Of a stretch of DNA of 64,000 bases, positions 35,074-43,418 are shown one piece after another. This DNA is from Afipia sp. (lineage in GTDB: Bacteria; Pseudomonadota; Alphaproteobacteria; Rhizobiales; Xanthobacteraceae). The DNA is taken from positions 31,559-95,558 of the forward strand of contig JAUSAX010000072.1 in assembly GCA_030652315.1 (NCBI GenBank), read 5' to 3'. Both the position numbers and the translations under genes were made by a program. Under the pieces are notes generated by a model. It was not told the origin of the DNA, made no database searches, and saw only the letters and a list, made by a program, of their open reading frames with translations. How positions within the stretch are numbered: position 1 is the first letter of the stretch; every line of letters begins with the position of its first letter.

Positions 35074-35276
35074 CTGATGTCCTCCCATGATCTATCAGCG
35101 CATCTGCCGTGCGCCCTTGCCATACCATAAATATATCAGAAACATTTCAGCAAGCGTTTTTTGCAGGGAGCGTCAACTTGCAGCAGATGATTGCCCGGCT
35201 AATAGATTGGTGATATGTCAGTCAGCAAATGGCCGGACAAGGTCGCCGGCCGCCCGGAAACAAAGGAGAAGGCGCC

Positions 35277-36080
35277 ATGGAACTCACATCCAGCCCGATG
35301 ACTGACCGGCAGCGAAAATACCGGGCGACCTACAGGGACCGTATCGCGGGCTGGTACAACGGCTGGCTCCACGCCTTCGTCATTTATGTCATCGGGTTCA
35401 CCGCCCTCTCGGTCTATATCGCCAACATCAGCAACATTCGCTGGTGGGAATTGCTGATCGTCCCCGTGACATTCCTGGCGGCAAACTTCTTCGAATGGTG
35501 GATTCACCGCTTCGTCATGCATCGTCCGTCGCAGATCAAGGCGTTTCGCGCGATCTACAATCGGCACACGCTGATGCATCACCAGTTTTTCACCGAAGAG
35601 GAAATGCGCTTCGCCGACCATAACGACTGGCGCGTCACGTTCTTCCCTCCATATGCCCTTGTCACGTTTACGTTGATGTCGATCCCGCCCGCACTAGTGC
35701 TGGGCTGGCTCGTTTCACCAAATGTCGGCTGGCTGCTGATCTGCACCACGACATCAATGTATCTCATCTATGAATTCATGCACTTCTGCTGCCACGTCGA
35801 TGAGAACTGGTTTGTGCGCAACATGCCTTTCGTCAACACCATCCGGCGTCATCACGCAGCCCATCACAACCAGTCGATCATGATGGAGCGGAACATGAAT
35901 CTGACCTTCCCCGTCATGGACTGGCTGTTCGGCACCTCAGATCTCGATCGCGGCCTGATCGGCCATATCTTCAATGGCTACGATACCCGTTACATCCGCA
36001 AGAACATGCGCAAGACCTCGCGGACACCGAAACCGGAAACCGATGGTCAAGGCACAGGATTCGCCACGCCTGCCGAATAG
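35277..36080 (+). CDS. Fatty acid hydroxylase / sterol desaturase superfamily membrane protein
   Basis: A 267-residue integral membrane di-iron enzyme. It starts MELTSSPMTDRQRKYRATYR after an AAAGGAG ribosome site. Histidine clusters expected for the di-iron centre are HRFVMH near residue 78, HTLMHH near 97, and HHAAHH near 197, together with FMHFCCH near 166. Four or so hydrophobic segments surround them. The family hydroxylates or desaturates lipids, sterols or carotenoids; which one applies here is not clear. It leads a small rightward operon with two unknown membrane proteins and is divergent from the second Liv operon. Confidence 0.83.
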   Translation: MELTSSPMTDRQRKYRATYRDRIAGWYNGWLHAFVIYVIGFTALSVYIANISNIRWWELLIVPVTFLAANFFEWWIHRFVMHRPSQIKAFRAIYNRHTLMHHQFFTEEEMRFADHNDWRVTFFPPYALVTFTLMSIPPALVLGWLVSPNVGWLLICTTTSMYLIYEFMHFCCHVDENWFVRNMPFVNTIRRHHAAHHNQSIMMERNMNLTFPVMDWLFGTSDLDRGLIGHIFNGYDTRYIRKNMRKTSRTPKPETDGQGTGFATPAE

Positions 36081-36109
36081 CTGCAGCCGAAAACTGAACG
36101 GAGATTGGC

Positions 36110-36508
36110 ATGAGCGCGATCGAGCCGAACTGGCTGTCGCTGATCTGGTTTGCCGGGTTGGCTACCGTATGCGGAGTTGCCTTCCTCATCGTCGCCGGCA
36201 TGTTCCCGCTTCATGCCCGGCCCGATGCAGCGAAGTCGCCGTTCGTCACACTGCTTGTTCTCGGCAACGCGGCGTTACTCGCCATACTACTGGGCGCCAC
36301 CGGGCTCTACGGATATCTTGAGCTGCGATGGACCACGCTGATCGTCGTCAGCGGCCTCATCTTCCTGTTTGCTCCGGCGCTGTTCGAGGAATGGCGATGG
36401 CCGCTACGCAATACCGCGGTCGAGCTATCCGTATTGATCGGCGTTCAAGTGCTGGCACTCGCTATCCTGACCAAGATCGGCGGTTCGGCGCTGGCGATCC
36501 TGTCGTGA
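36110..36508 (+). CDS. Small integral membrane protein, unknown function
   Basis: A 132-residue protein with four predicted membrane helices (about 10-32, 44-66, 73-94 and 102-125) and short loops. A GGAG ribosome site precedes the ATG 29 bp after the fatty-acid-hydroxylase-type gene. I do not recognise the family. Its place in the operon suggests a partner or accessory of the lipid-modifying enzyme. Confidence 0.65.
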   Translation: MSAIEPNWLSLIWFAGLATVCGVAFLIVAGMFPLHARPDAAKSPFVTLLVLGNAALLAILLGATGLYGYLELRWTTLIVVSGLIFLFAPALFEEWRWPLRNTAVELSVLIGVQVLALAILTKIGGSALAILS

Positions 36509-36539
36509 CATCCCGTCGACAAGGCCAAGGAAGAAATCA

Positions 36540-36752
36540 ATGCCCGTAAAGATAAAACTGGTTCTGTCTTTTGTGGTCGTTCTCGTCGCGGCCATCACGT
36601 TCTACATGCAGCACGCGCTCGGTCACGATCGCATCCAATACCTCGTAGCATTTCTCGGGTTTGTGATGGTGTTCGCCATGTGGCTGTTCCCGGAGGTAAA
36701 GCGCGAGGAAACAGCGGGCGGCGTCCGCCGGGAACAACAGCCACGCGGCTGA
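36540..36752 (+). CDS. Small two-helix membrane protein, unknown function
   Basis: A 70-residue protein with two hydrophobic helices (about 5-23 and 33-51) and a charged C-terminal tail (KREETAGGVRREQQPRG). AAGGAAG lies before the start codon. It is the third gene of the operon begun by the fatty-acid-hydroxylase-type gene and converges on the dehydrogenase gene. No family recognised. Confidence 0.6.
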   Translation: MPVKIKLVLSFVVVLVAAITFYMQHALGHDRIQYLVAFLGFVMVFAMWLFPEVKREETAGGVRREQQPRG

Positions 36753-36778
36753 AGAGGACGAATGTGGCTGCATGCACG

Positions 36779-38038
36779 CTAGGGAAACAGCCCGCGTGTC
36801 ATTTTCGCGGCGCGTACGCGTTCAACACCGATCGCCATGGCCGCGGTTCGATTAAAAATCTTGTCGCGCTTTGCCCGCGCAGCCATTTGATCGAATGCCC
36901 GGTTGAGAATTTGATACTCGCGTCGCGTCACCTCTTCCTCTTCCCAGAACAGCTGTTGCAGATCCTGCACCCATTCGAAGTAGCTGACCACGACGCCACC
37001 GGCGTTGCATAAAATGTCGGGAATCAGAAAGATCTCGTCCTGGCGCTTCTCCAGTACAAGGTCTGCGTCCGGTGTTGTGGGACCATTCGCCCCCTCGGCG
37101 AGTATCCTGCATTGCAGTTTCCCGGCAATGTTCGCATCGATGACGCGTTCGGTGGCAGCCGGCACCAGAACATCGCAAGGCAGCGTCAGCATTGCGACCG
37201 GATCGCACTTCAGTTCCTCTGAGTAGCCGAGAAGACTGCCATGCTTTGCCACGTGCCTCATCAGGTCGGCCACATCCATGCCCGCCTGGCGATGCAGCGC
37301 ACAGGTGTGATCGCTGACCGCAACAATTGTCGCGCCCATTGCCTGCAGTTCCGCCGCAGCGATCGACCCGACGTTTCCGAAACCTTGAATCACGGCTGTC
37401 GCGGTGTTCAGGCCGATTGAACGCTCAGTCATCACACGTTTGGCGAGGTGAGCGACGCCGCGCCCTGTCGCCTCGCGTCGCCCTAGCGTTCCGCCTGCGC
37501 TGACCGGCTTTCCGGTCACGATTTCCGTGACGGTGCGGCCCTGATACATCGAATACGTATCCATGAACCACGCCATCACCTGCTCGTTGGTCCCCATGTC
37601 AGGCGCCATCACATCGATATGAGGCCCGACAAATGGAATCATTTCTTGCATATAGCGGCGCGACAGCGATTCCAGTTCGTGCGCGGACAGGCTTGAAGGA
37701 TCGACGCCGATGCCGCCCTTGGCGCCGCCATAAGGCAGCCCCACGAGAGCACACTTCCAGCTCATCCAGATCGCAAGCGCTGCAACCTCGCCGAGATCGA
37801 CGCTTGCGGCAAAGCGCGTCCCTCCCTTGGTGGGGCCGAGCGTCAGATGATGCTGAACGCGGTAGCCTTCGAAGACCGCCGTCGATCCATCGTCACGGTG
37901 AATGGGACAGGAAACGACCACCGCGCGCTTCGGCAACAGCAGCCTGTCACGCTCATCCGCAGGAATTGCGAGATAATCCGCAATGACGCCGAACTGGTTG
38001 GCCGCCATATCGAAAACCGGGCCGCTGTAAACTGTCAT
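36779..38038 (-). CDS. Glu/Leu/Phe/Val dehydrogenase (glutamate dehydrogenase-type)
   Basis: A 419-residue NAD(P)-dependent amino acid dehydrogenase that interconverts an amino acid and its 2-oxo acid plus ammonia. The substrate-binding GPTKGGTRF and the catalytic-Lys motif PYGGAKGGI are near residues 70 and 105. APDMGTNEQVMAWFMDTY follows near 147, and the nucleotide-binding GFGNVGSIAA near 220. Full length for the short glutamate dehydrogenase class. The start at 38038 (MTVYSGPVFDMAANQF) fits the family; an ATG 13 codons upstream is less likely. It lies downstream of gabD on the same strand, so glutamate/GABA nitrogen metabolism may link them. Confidence 0.87.
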   Translation of the reverse strand: MTVYSGPVFDMAANQFGVIADYLAIPADERDRLLLPKRAVVVSCPIHRDDGSTAVFEGYRVQHHLTLGPTKGGTRFAASVDLGEVAALAIWMSWKCALVGLPYGGAKGGIGVDPSSLSAHELESLSRRYMQEMIPFVGPHIDVMAPDMGTNEQVMAWFMDTYSMYQGRTVTEIVTGKPVSAGGTLGRREATGRGVAHLAKRVMTERSIGLNTATAVIQGFGNVGSIAAAELQAMGATIVAVSDHTCALHRQAGMDVADLMRHVAKHGSLLGYSEELKCDPVAMLTLPCDVLVPAATERVIDANIAGKLQCRILAEGANGPTTPDADLVLEKRQDEIFLIPDILCNAGGVVVSYFEWVQDLQQLFWEEEEVTRREYQILNRAFDQMAARAKRDKIFNRTAAMAIGVERVRAAKMTRGLFP

Positions 38039-38191
38039 TGACGTCTCATCGGCTTGGTCAACTGCGGAGATGGGCATCTCCGCAGCAACAAATCTGCTGA
38101 TGTGGTCGAAGGGACAAGAATCAACGTATCGAGACAGCCTTCCTTATCGCACGAAAAAAATCTCAGCGCTCTCCTTGCAAGCTCCGACTCG

Positions 38192-39664
38192 CTAGATCCC
38201 GCCCATGCAGAGATACTTGATCTCGAGATAGTCCTCGATGCCGTACTTGGAGCCTTCGCGGCCGTTGCCGCTTTCCTTGACGCCGCCGAACGGTGCGATC
38301 TCGGTCGAGATGATGCCCTCGTTGATGCCGACCATGCCGTATTCAAGCGCTTCGGCGACGCGCCACACCCGGCCGATGTCGCGGCCGTAGAAATAGGCGG
38401 CGAGTCCGAACTCGGTGTCGTTGGCAAGGCGTATCGCTTCTTCCTCGGTCTTGAACCGGAACACCGGTGCAACCGGACCGAATGTTTCCTCGCGAAAGAT
38501 CAGCATGTCCGGCGTCGTGCCGGTCAGGACCGTCGGCTCGTAGAACGTGCGGCCCAGCGCGTGGCGCTTGCCACCAACCGCAACCTTGGCGCCCTTGGCC
38601 GTCGCATCGGCAACGTGCTCTTCGACCTTCTCGACTGCAGCCATGTTGATCAGCGGGCCGATGGTAACGCCCTCGCCGAAACCGTCGCCGACCTTCAGGC
38701 CCCGCACTGCCTGCGACAACTTCTCCACAAAGGCGTCGTAGATGTTGTCCTGCGCGAAGATGCGGTTGACGCAGACGCAGGTTTGCCCGGCGTTGCGGTA
38801 CTTCGATGCCATCGCGCCTTTGACAGCGGCGTCGATATCGGCGTCGTCGAACACGATGAACGGCGCATTTCCGCCAAGCTCCATCGAGGTGCGCTTCACG
38901 GTGGAGGCACTCTGCTCCATCAATTTCTTGCCGATCTCGGTCGAGCCGGTGAAGGTCACCTTGCGCACGATCGGGCTAGACGTCATCTCGCCGCCGATGG
39001 CCGTGGCCGATCCCGTCACCACGGAGAATACACCCTTCGGCACGCCTGCGCGTTCGGCCAATACAGCAAGAGCCAGTGCCGACAGCGGCGTCTGGCTGGC
39101 CGGCTTCACCACCATCGTGCAGCCTGCGGCCAGTGCCGGGGCAGCTTTGCGGGTAATCATCGCCGCCGGAAAATTCCACGGCGTGATCGCAGCGCAGACC
39201 CCGATCGGCTGCTTCAGCACCACGATGCGGCGGTCGGCCGTAAATGGGGGAATCGTGTCGCCGTAGACGCGCTTGCCTTCCTCGGCGAACCATTCGATGA
39301 AACTCGCGGCATATGCGATCTCGCCCTTGCTTTCCGCCAAGGGCTTGCCCTGCTCGGCGGTCATGATCGCCGCGAGATCGTCCTGATTGGCCATCATCAG
39401 GTCGAACCATTTGCGCAAAACGGCGGAGCGCTCCTTCGCCGTCTTGGCGCGCCAGGTCGGGAGCGCGGCATTTGCCTGTTCGATGGCGCGCTTCGTCTCG
39501 CCAGCGCCCATGTTGGGCACCGAACCGACCAACTCACCATTCGCAGGATTGTCGACCTTGATTGTGCCGCCGCTATCGGCCGCGACCCATTCGCCGCCAA
39601 TGAAGCAGCCGTCACGCAACAACGAAGCGTCTTTCAGGGTGAGTTTTGATACCTTGTCCAGCAT
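38192..39664 (-). CDS. gabD: NAD(P)-dependent succinate-semialdehyde dehydrogenase
   Basis: A 490-residue aldehyde dehydrogenase that oxidises succinate semialdehyde to succinate at the end of GABA breakdown. The catalytic Glu lies in MELGGNAPFIVFDDADIDAA near 265 and the nucleophilic Cys in NAGQTCVCVNR near 299. The NAD-site GSTEIGKKL and the C-terminal PFGGVKESGNGREGSKYGIEDYLEIKYLC match GabD. The ATG at 39664 follows AAGG and lies 2 bp past the stop of an acyl-CoA synthetase remnant, so gabD formerly sat second in an operon. Confidence 0.88.
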   Translation of the reverse strand: MLDKVSKLTLKDASLLRDGCFIGGEWVAADSGGTIKVDNPANGELVGSVPNMGAGETKRAIEQANAALPTWRAKTAKERSAVLRKWFDLMMANQDDLAAIMTAEQGKPLAESKGEIAYAASFIEWFAEEGKRVYGDTIPPFTADRRIVVLKQPIGVCAAITPWNFPAAMITRKAAPALAAGCTMVVKPASQTPLSALALAVLAERAGVPKGVFSVVTGSATAIGGEMTSSPIVRKVTFTGSTEIGKKLMEQSASTVKRTSMELGGNAPFIVFDDADIDAAVKGAMASKYRNAGQTCVCVNRIFAQDNIYDAFVEKLSQAVRGLKVGDGFGEGVTIGPLINMAAVEKVEEHVADATAKGAKVAVGGKRHALGRTFYEPTVLTGTTPDMLIFREETFGPVAPVFRFKTEEEAIRLANDTEFGLAAYFYGRDIGRVWRVAEALEYGMVGINEGIISTEIAPFGGVKESGNGREGSKYGIEDYLEIKYLCMGGI

Positions 39665-39666
39665 GT

Positions 39667-39800
39667 TACGAAGCCTTGTTGATGGGCGCGATTAGCGTTT
39701 CGCGCAATTTGAAGCAAGCGATCTTACCAGAACCGGTGCGCGGAATCTCGTCCGGAAACAGCCGAAGCCGGAAACCTTCTAAGACGGTATGGCCCCATGG
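39667..39800 (-). pseudogene. C-terminal remnant of an AMP-forming acyl-CoA synthetase
   Basis: Read leftward, the bases just before gabD encode LEGFRLRLFPDEIPRTGSGK, then IACFKLRETLIAPINKAS and a TAA stop (39667-39669). FPDEIPRTGSGKI with a following KLRE is the conserved C-terminal catalytic-lysine motif of acyl-CoA synthetases. In frame, a stop codon is met upstream near 39839 and the sequence between is not family-like, so the first 90 percent or more of the gene is gone. The fragment is intact up to its own stop. This points to a deletion or rearrangement with a breakpoint near 39780-39840. Confidence 0.7.
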
Positions 39801-39839
39801 CAATGATCGAGAAGGTCCTCGGTTCCCATGCTTGTTCTA

Positions 39840-40110
39840 TCCCGCGCAACTGCAAACAATGCAGGGCACCTCACCGCAATCGATCACATGCACGATTGTG
39901 TTGACGACTTCTGGCGGCCAGCGAGCGTGGAGCCGCTCCCGGCGAGGTCGCATATGTATCGGCGGAAGAGTTGCCGAACTTGCGCGCGTCCGTTTCGCAC
40001 GAGCATGCTCGGCGCAAGCGGCAGCCGCGCGTCAAGGGGAGCACACGAACTCAAGCTGCCCGGCGCCTGAAGCGCTGGCTATCAAGCACGAAGCGTCTGT
40101 CGCGGCCAGG
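39840..40110. other. Gene-poor stretch next to the acyl-CoA synthetase remnant
   Basis: About 270 bp between the remnant and the first small exported-protein gene. All six frames have short open runs but none has a start, ribosome site and protein-like composition together. It may be scar sequence from the event that removed the acyl-CoA synthetase gene. Confidence 0.4.
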
Positions 40111-40335
40111 CTATCGGCAACGGCGAACACGCACGCCATTGACCCACACCGTGCGGCAAACGACCGCTGGACGAACGACCACCGGACGGCGGACGACGGC
40201 TGCTCCCCGGGGTCCAACGCAGCCTGCACGATAGACTCCGCGGGCACAGACGACCGCATTGGCGTCAGTGGTCACGACAGTCATCGTTCCGCCAAAAGCC
40301 AGCACAGCGGCCGCAATAAGCAAGATCGTGCGCAT
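40111..40335 (-). CDS. Small exported cysteine- and arginine-rich protein
   Basis: A 74-residue protein with a signal peptide (MRTILLIAAAVLAFGGTMTV..., cleavage near DANA, residue 28). The mature 46 residues contain four Cys (VVCARGVYRAGC ... VVCRTVWVNG ... RRC) and several Val-Arg-Pro repeats. It resembles short uncharacterised secreted proteins of Bradyrhizobium-type bacteria. The start at 40335 is chosen because the signal begins there. Function unknown. Confidence 0.6.
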   Translation of the reverse strand: MRTILLIAAAVLAFGGTMTVVTTDANAVVCARGVYRAGCVGPRGAAVVRRPVVVRPAVVCRTVWVNGVRVRRCR

Positions 40336-40403
40336 GATTACCCTCCCACAATACCTGGTTGATCCTGGCGCAATTTTCCCGAACAAATCCCACGCACCGC
40401 CGG

Positions 40404-40625
40404 CTACTTCTTCTCCGCGGCGGTCAACACCCTCTTGCAATCGGGGGTAAGCTTGTCGCTCGACTTGGACAGACAAGCAATGACCCGCCCGCCTCCTGGC
40501 GCAACACCTTTGCAGAATTTCTCATAATCCCCCATGCATGCGCTGCGCTGTTCCGCCGTCAGATCCTGCGCATACGCAGCACCTGACAAGCCAAGAAGAG
40601 CAGCAATCAAGATCGTGCGCGTCAT
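40404..40625 (-). CDS. Small exported single Cys-rich-repeat protein
   Basis: A 73-residue secreted protein: signal peptide MTRTILIAALLGLSGAAYAQ, then one cysteine-rich repeat (SACMGDYEKFCKGVAPGGGR ... CLSKSSDKLTPDC) of the GLG1-like type with four Cys. It shares the repeat, including VAPGGGR, with the three-repeat protein at 41188-42006. Likely periplasmic with two disulfides. Function unknown; the two genes probably arose by repeat duplication. Confidence 0.75.
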   Translation of the reverse strand: MTRTILIAALLGLSGAAYAQDLTAEQRSACMGDYEKFCKGVAPGGGRVIACLSKSSDKLTPDCKRVLTAAEKK

Positions 40626-40783
40626 GTGTACATCCTTTCCGTTGTTAGCAGCTCAAGTCAGGTCAGTGAGGTTCTTGCTTCTTTGCTGCTCAGCCATTGT
40701 ACTCGAACTCCGTAAAGTCCCAAGCAATACGCTCAAACCGAATTCATTCATCCGATACCGGCCTTTGTCGTGGGGGAAAGACC

Positions 40784-41140
40784 ATGCAGGATATCCGAAG
40801 CAAATGGCTTACGTTTTACGCTGAACATCTCGAACAAGCCTCAAAGGAGATGTTTAATCACGTCGAAAAAATGATCGTCGCGACATTGATCATATCGGCA
40901 GGCGCACATGTCTCCAGCACCGACCCGGCCATACTCCTGTTCGGCTATTTGCGTCACAGTCTGGTTGGCCGTGGAGTCGAGCTATTTGGTATCATCCTTC
41001 TTATTCTCAATTTCCTCGACGGCTTCTACAAGCTCACAAAATTGAGTTGGCATGTCGCGTATCTGATCATCATGTCCGTTTGTTACTTTGCTTTAAGCGT
41101 CCGACTGGTCCAGTTGATCCTGGCTTTTCGCGGTGAATAG
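40784..41140 (+). CDS. Small membrane protein, unknown function
   Basis: A 118-residue protein beginning MQDIRSKWLTFYAEHLEQ after a GGGGGAAAG ribosome site. It has an amphipathic N-terminal part and three hydrophobic segments (about 25-40, 55-73 and 84-110). It sits alone on the plus strand between two leftward Cys-rich genes. No family recognised. The lower GC of this gene and its surroundings differs from the neighbouring operons. Confidence 0.6.
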   Translation: MQDIRSKWLTFYAEHLEQASKEMFNHVEKMIVATLIISAGAHVSSTDPAILLFGYLRHSLVGRGVELFGIILLILNFLDGFYKLTKLSWHVAYLIIMSVCYFALSVRLVQLILAFRGE

Positions 41141-41187
41141 CGTACCGCACATCAGATCTTCGCAAGCAAAACGATCCAGGAAACGCT

Positions 41188-42006
41188 CTATCGCGCGGCA
41201 AACTGAGCGAGAACATCCTTGCATGCCGGTGAAAGGTCAGCCGCTCGCACGGCCAGACACTGCACGATGCGGCCGCCGCCGGGCGCAACGCCTCCGCAAA
41301 GCATGCGAACATCTCCGCTGCACGCAGATCTCAGGACAAACAACTCCTCGCGTGGCCGCATGGGTCTCAGCACCAAGGCAGGCGCTGGAGCTGCCGCCGC
41401 TCCGGCAGGCGCCGCAGCGGTGACCGGCGCACCACCCGCGGCTGGCGCTGCTCCACCACCACCCACTGCGCTGACCGCCTTCTGGCAGCTTGGCGAAAGT
41501 TTCGGCATGCTCTTCTGCAAGCACTGCAATGACGCCTCGCCGCCCGGCGGCACGCTCGCGCAATTCTTCTGATAGTCGGAACGGCAGGCACTGCGCATGG
41601 CAGCGGTCTGCGCATCGGTCGGCTTTTGTGCCGGTGCACTCGCGGCCGCCTTGGGAGCAGCAGCCTTGGGAGCATCAGCCGGTGTGGCGGCTTTCGCCGG
41701 TGCGGGAGCCGCAGGCGTTGGTGCGGATTCCGCCTTGGGCGCTGCAGCGGCCGGTTCGATAGCATTCACGGCCTGCTTGCAGGACCCGGAAAGCTTCGAC
41801 ATGTTTTTCTGCAAGCACTGTAGCGAAGCCGCGCCGCCCGGCGGCACACTGGCACAGTTCGCTTCATAGTCCGAACGGCATGCAGAGCGGATCGCATTGC
41901 GCTGTTCATCGGTGGGCTGCTGGGAGGCGGCTGGCATTGCAATCGTGAGAACGACCACCGCTGCCAATGTCCACAGCGCCGCAACACGCTTCAACGTGTT
42001 GATCAT
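41188..42006 (-). CDS. Exported protein with three GLG1-like Cys-rich repeats
   Basis: A 272-residue secreted protein. A signal peptide (residues 1-28, ending near PAASQ) precedes three copies of a four-cysteine repeat near residues 42-82, 137-177 and 228-265. The first two share RSACRSDY and CASVPPGG, and the third has CGGVAPGGGR. They are joined by Ala/Pro-rich linkers (APTPAAPAPAKAATPADAP-like) that are probably extended and flexible. Shares its repeat with the single-repeat gene at 40404. The function is unknown; periplasmic or surface binding is a guess. Confidence 0.75.
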   Translation of the reverse strand: MINTLKRVAALWTLAAVVVLTIAMPAASQQPTDEQRNAIRSACRSDYEANCASVPPGGAASLQCLQKNMSKLSGSCKQAVNAIEPAAAAPKAESAPTPAAPAPAKAATPADAPKAAAPKAAASAPAQKPTDAQTAAMRSACRSDYQKNCASVPPGGEASLQCLQKSMPKLSPSCQKAVSAVGGGGAAPAAGGAPVTAAAPAGAAAAPAPALVLRPMRPREELFVLRSACSGDVRMLCGGVAPGGGRIVQCLAVRAADLSPACKDVLAQFAAR

Positions 42007-42206
42007 TTGAAAAAATCCCTATTGTTGTTGCCGAATTTGTCGCGCCAACTAGAATCAACTGGAAAAAATGACGGGAAAATCCACGCTAACCGCATCATTT
42101 TCGTTTTTGAGTTCCACCGCAAGCAGATTGTTGTTATTCCTAGCTGGCGGACGCAATTTTTGATCGAGCGTACTTCCGCTGAAACATCATGAGCCGAGGC
42201 ATCTGA
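42007..42206. other. AT-rich divergent intergenic region
   Basis: A 200-bp, clearly AT-rich gap between the leftward Cys-rich gene and the rightward RND adaptor gene. It must hold both promoters. I find no clean palindrome and no small gene. Confidence 0.4.
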
Positions 42207-43409
42207 ATGAAGTCTGCTTGTCCGACCTCGTTCACCGCGCTCTTTGCTGCTGTTGATCGCAGAGCACACAGGGCCCCCCGTATCCTTCTGGCCATATTCG
42301 CGTTCGTCACGCTAACTGCCTGCGAACAAAATAGTTTTGTGGCCCCACCGCCGGCTAAAGTCGATGTCGGGCTGCCTGTGCAGCGCACCGTCACCCGCTA
42401 CCTGACGGCCACCGGCAATACCGCTCCCTTCAAAATCGTCGATCTGGTCGCCCGTGTGCAGGGTGTTCTTCAATCGATCTCCTACGAAGACGGCGCCTTC
42501 GTGAAGCAAGGCACGACGCTGTTCACGATCGAGCCCGAAACTTACAAGCTGAAACTTGAGCAGGCACAGGCCGCCGAGGCCGGCGCGCAAGCTTCGTTGA
42601 ATCAGGCCGAAGCCGACTTCAAGCGCCAATCCGATCTGGTTACGCGGCAGATTGTGTCGCAGGCAACTCTCGAACAGTCCACATCCTCGCGGGATAATGC
42701 GCGAGCCAATCTGCAGCAGGCCCAGGTCAACACCAAGATTGCGGCGGTCAATTACGGCTATACCAATGTCGTCGCGCCATTCGACGGGATCGTCAGCGTG
42801 CATCTCGTCTCGGTTGGCGAACTCGTCGGTGTTTCGTCGCCCACCCAGCTTGCCACCATCGTCCAGCTCGATCCGATCTACGTAAATTTCAACGTCAATG
42901 AGCAGGATGTTTTACGGATACGTGCGTTCGCCGCACAGAGGGGGCTCACGCCGAAAGACCTGAAGGAGACTCCGATCGAGGTCGGGCTTCAGACCGAAAG
43001 CGGCTATCCGCACAAGGGAAAGCTTGACTACGCCGCGCCGACGATCAATCAGGCGACCGGAACCCTTGCGGTACGAGGTATTCTGTCAAACACCGACCGC
43101 GTTTTGCTGCCGGGATACTACGTGCGCGTGCGCGTTCCGCTTGATCAGCAGAAAGACGCCCTGCTCGTTCCGGATATCGCATTGGGCAGCGATCAGGCCG
43201 GACGATATGTCCTTGTGGTCAATAACGAGAATGTTGTCGAGCAACGCAAGGTCCAGACCGGCCCCCTCGAAGGTGATCTGCGTGTGATTGAGAGTGGCCT
43301 GAAGCCTGATGAACGTGTCGTGATCGCCGGCTTGCTGCGCGCCATCCCCGGCCAGAAAGTCGATCCTCAACTGCAAAAAATCGAGCAACCTCGCGCGTCT
43401 GCGAACTAG
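42207..43409 (+). CDS. RND efflux periplasmic adaptor, lipoprotein type
   Basis: A 400-residue membrane-fusion protein. The signal has a lipobox TLTAC (Cys39). After it come the barrel-sandwich half-motif ARVQGVLQSISYEDGAFVKQGTTLFTIEPE near 86-115, a coiled-coil hairpin (about 116-185, EQAQAAEAGAQASLNQAEAD), and VAPFDGIVSVHLVSVGELVG. It serves the RND pump that starts 10 bp downstream. MexE/OqxA-type adaptors are nearest in style. No regulator or TolC-type gene is adjacent. Confidence 0.9.
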   Translation: MKSACPTSFTALFAAVDRRAHRAPRILLAIFAFVTLTACEQNSFVAPPPAKVDVGLPVQRTVTRYLTATGNTAPFKIVDLVARVQGVLQSISYEDGAFVKQGTTLFTIEPETYKLKLEQAQAAEAGAQASLNQAEADFKRQSDLVTRQIVSQATLEQSTSSRDNARANLQQAQVNTKIAAVNYGYTNVVAPFDGIVSVHLVSVGELVGVSSPTQLATIVQLDPIYVNFNVNEQDVLRIRAFAAQRGLTPKDLKETPIEVGLQTESGYPHKGKLDYAAPTINQATGTLAVRGILSNTDRVLLPGYYVRVRVPLDQQKDALLVPDIALGSDQAGRYVLVVNNENVVEQRKVQTGPLEGDLRVIESGLKPDERVVIAGLLRAIPGQKVDPQLQKIEQPRASAN

Positions 43410-43418
43410 GACGGGCCC

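Noticed and set aside
38154..38160. Run of seven A (T on the leftward strand) after gabD
   Set aside because: No stable stem of useful length precedes it, so I do not call a terminator.
38054..39649. Open frame of 531 codons antisense to gabD
   Set aside because: gabD is intact with catalytic Cys and Glu on the other strand; the antisense frame shows no family signature.
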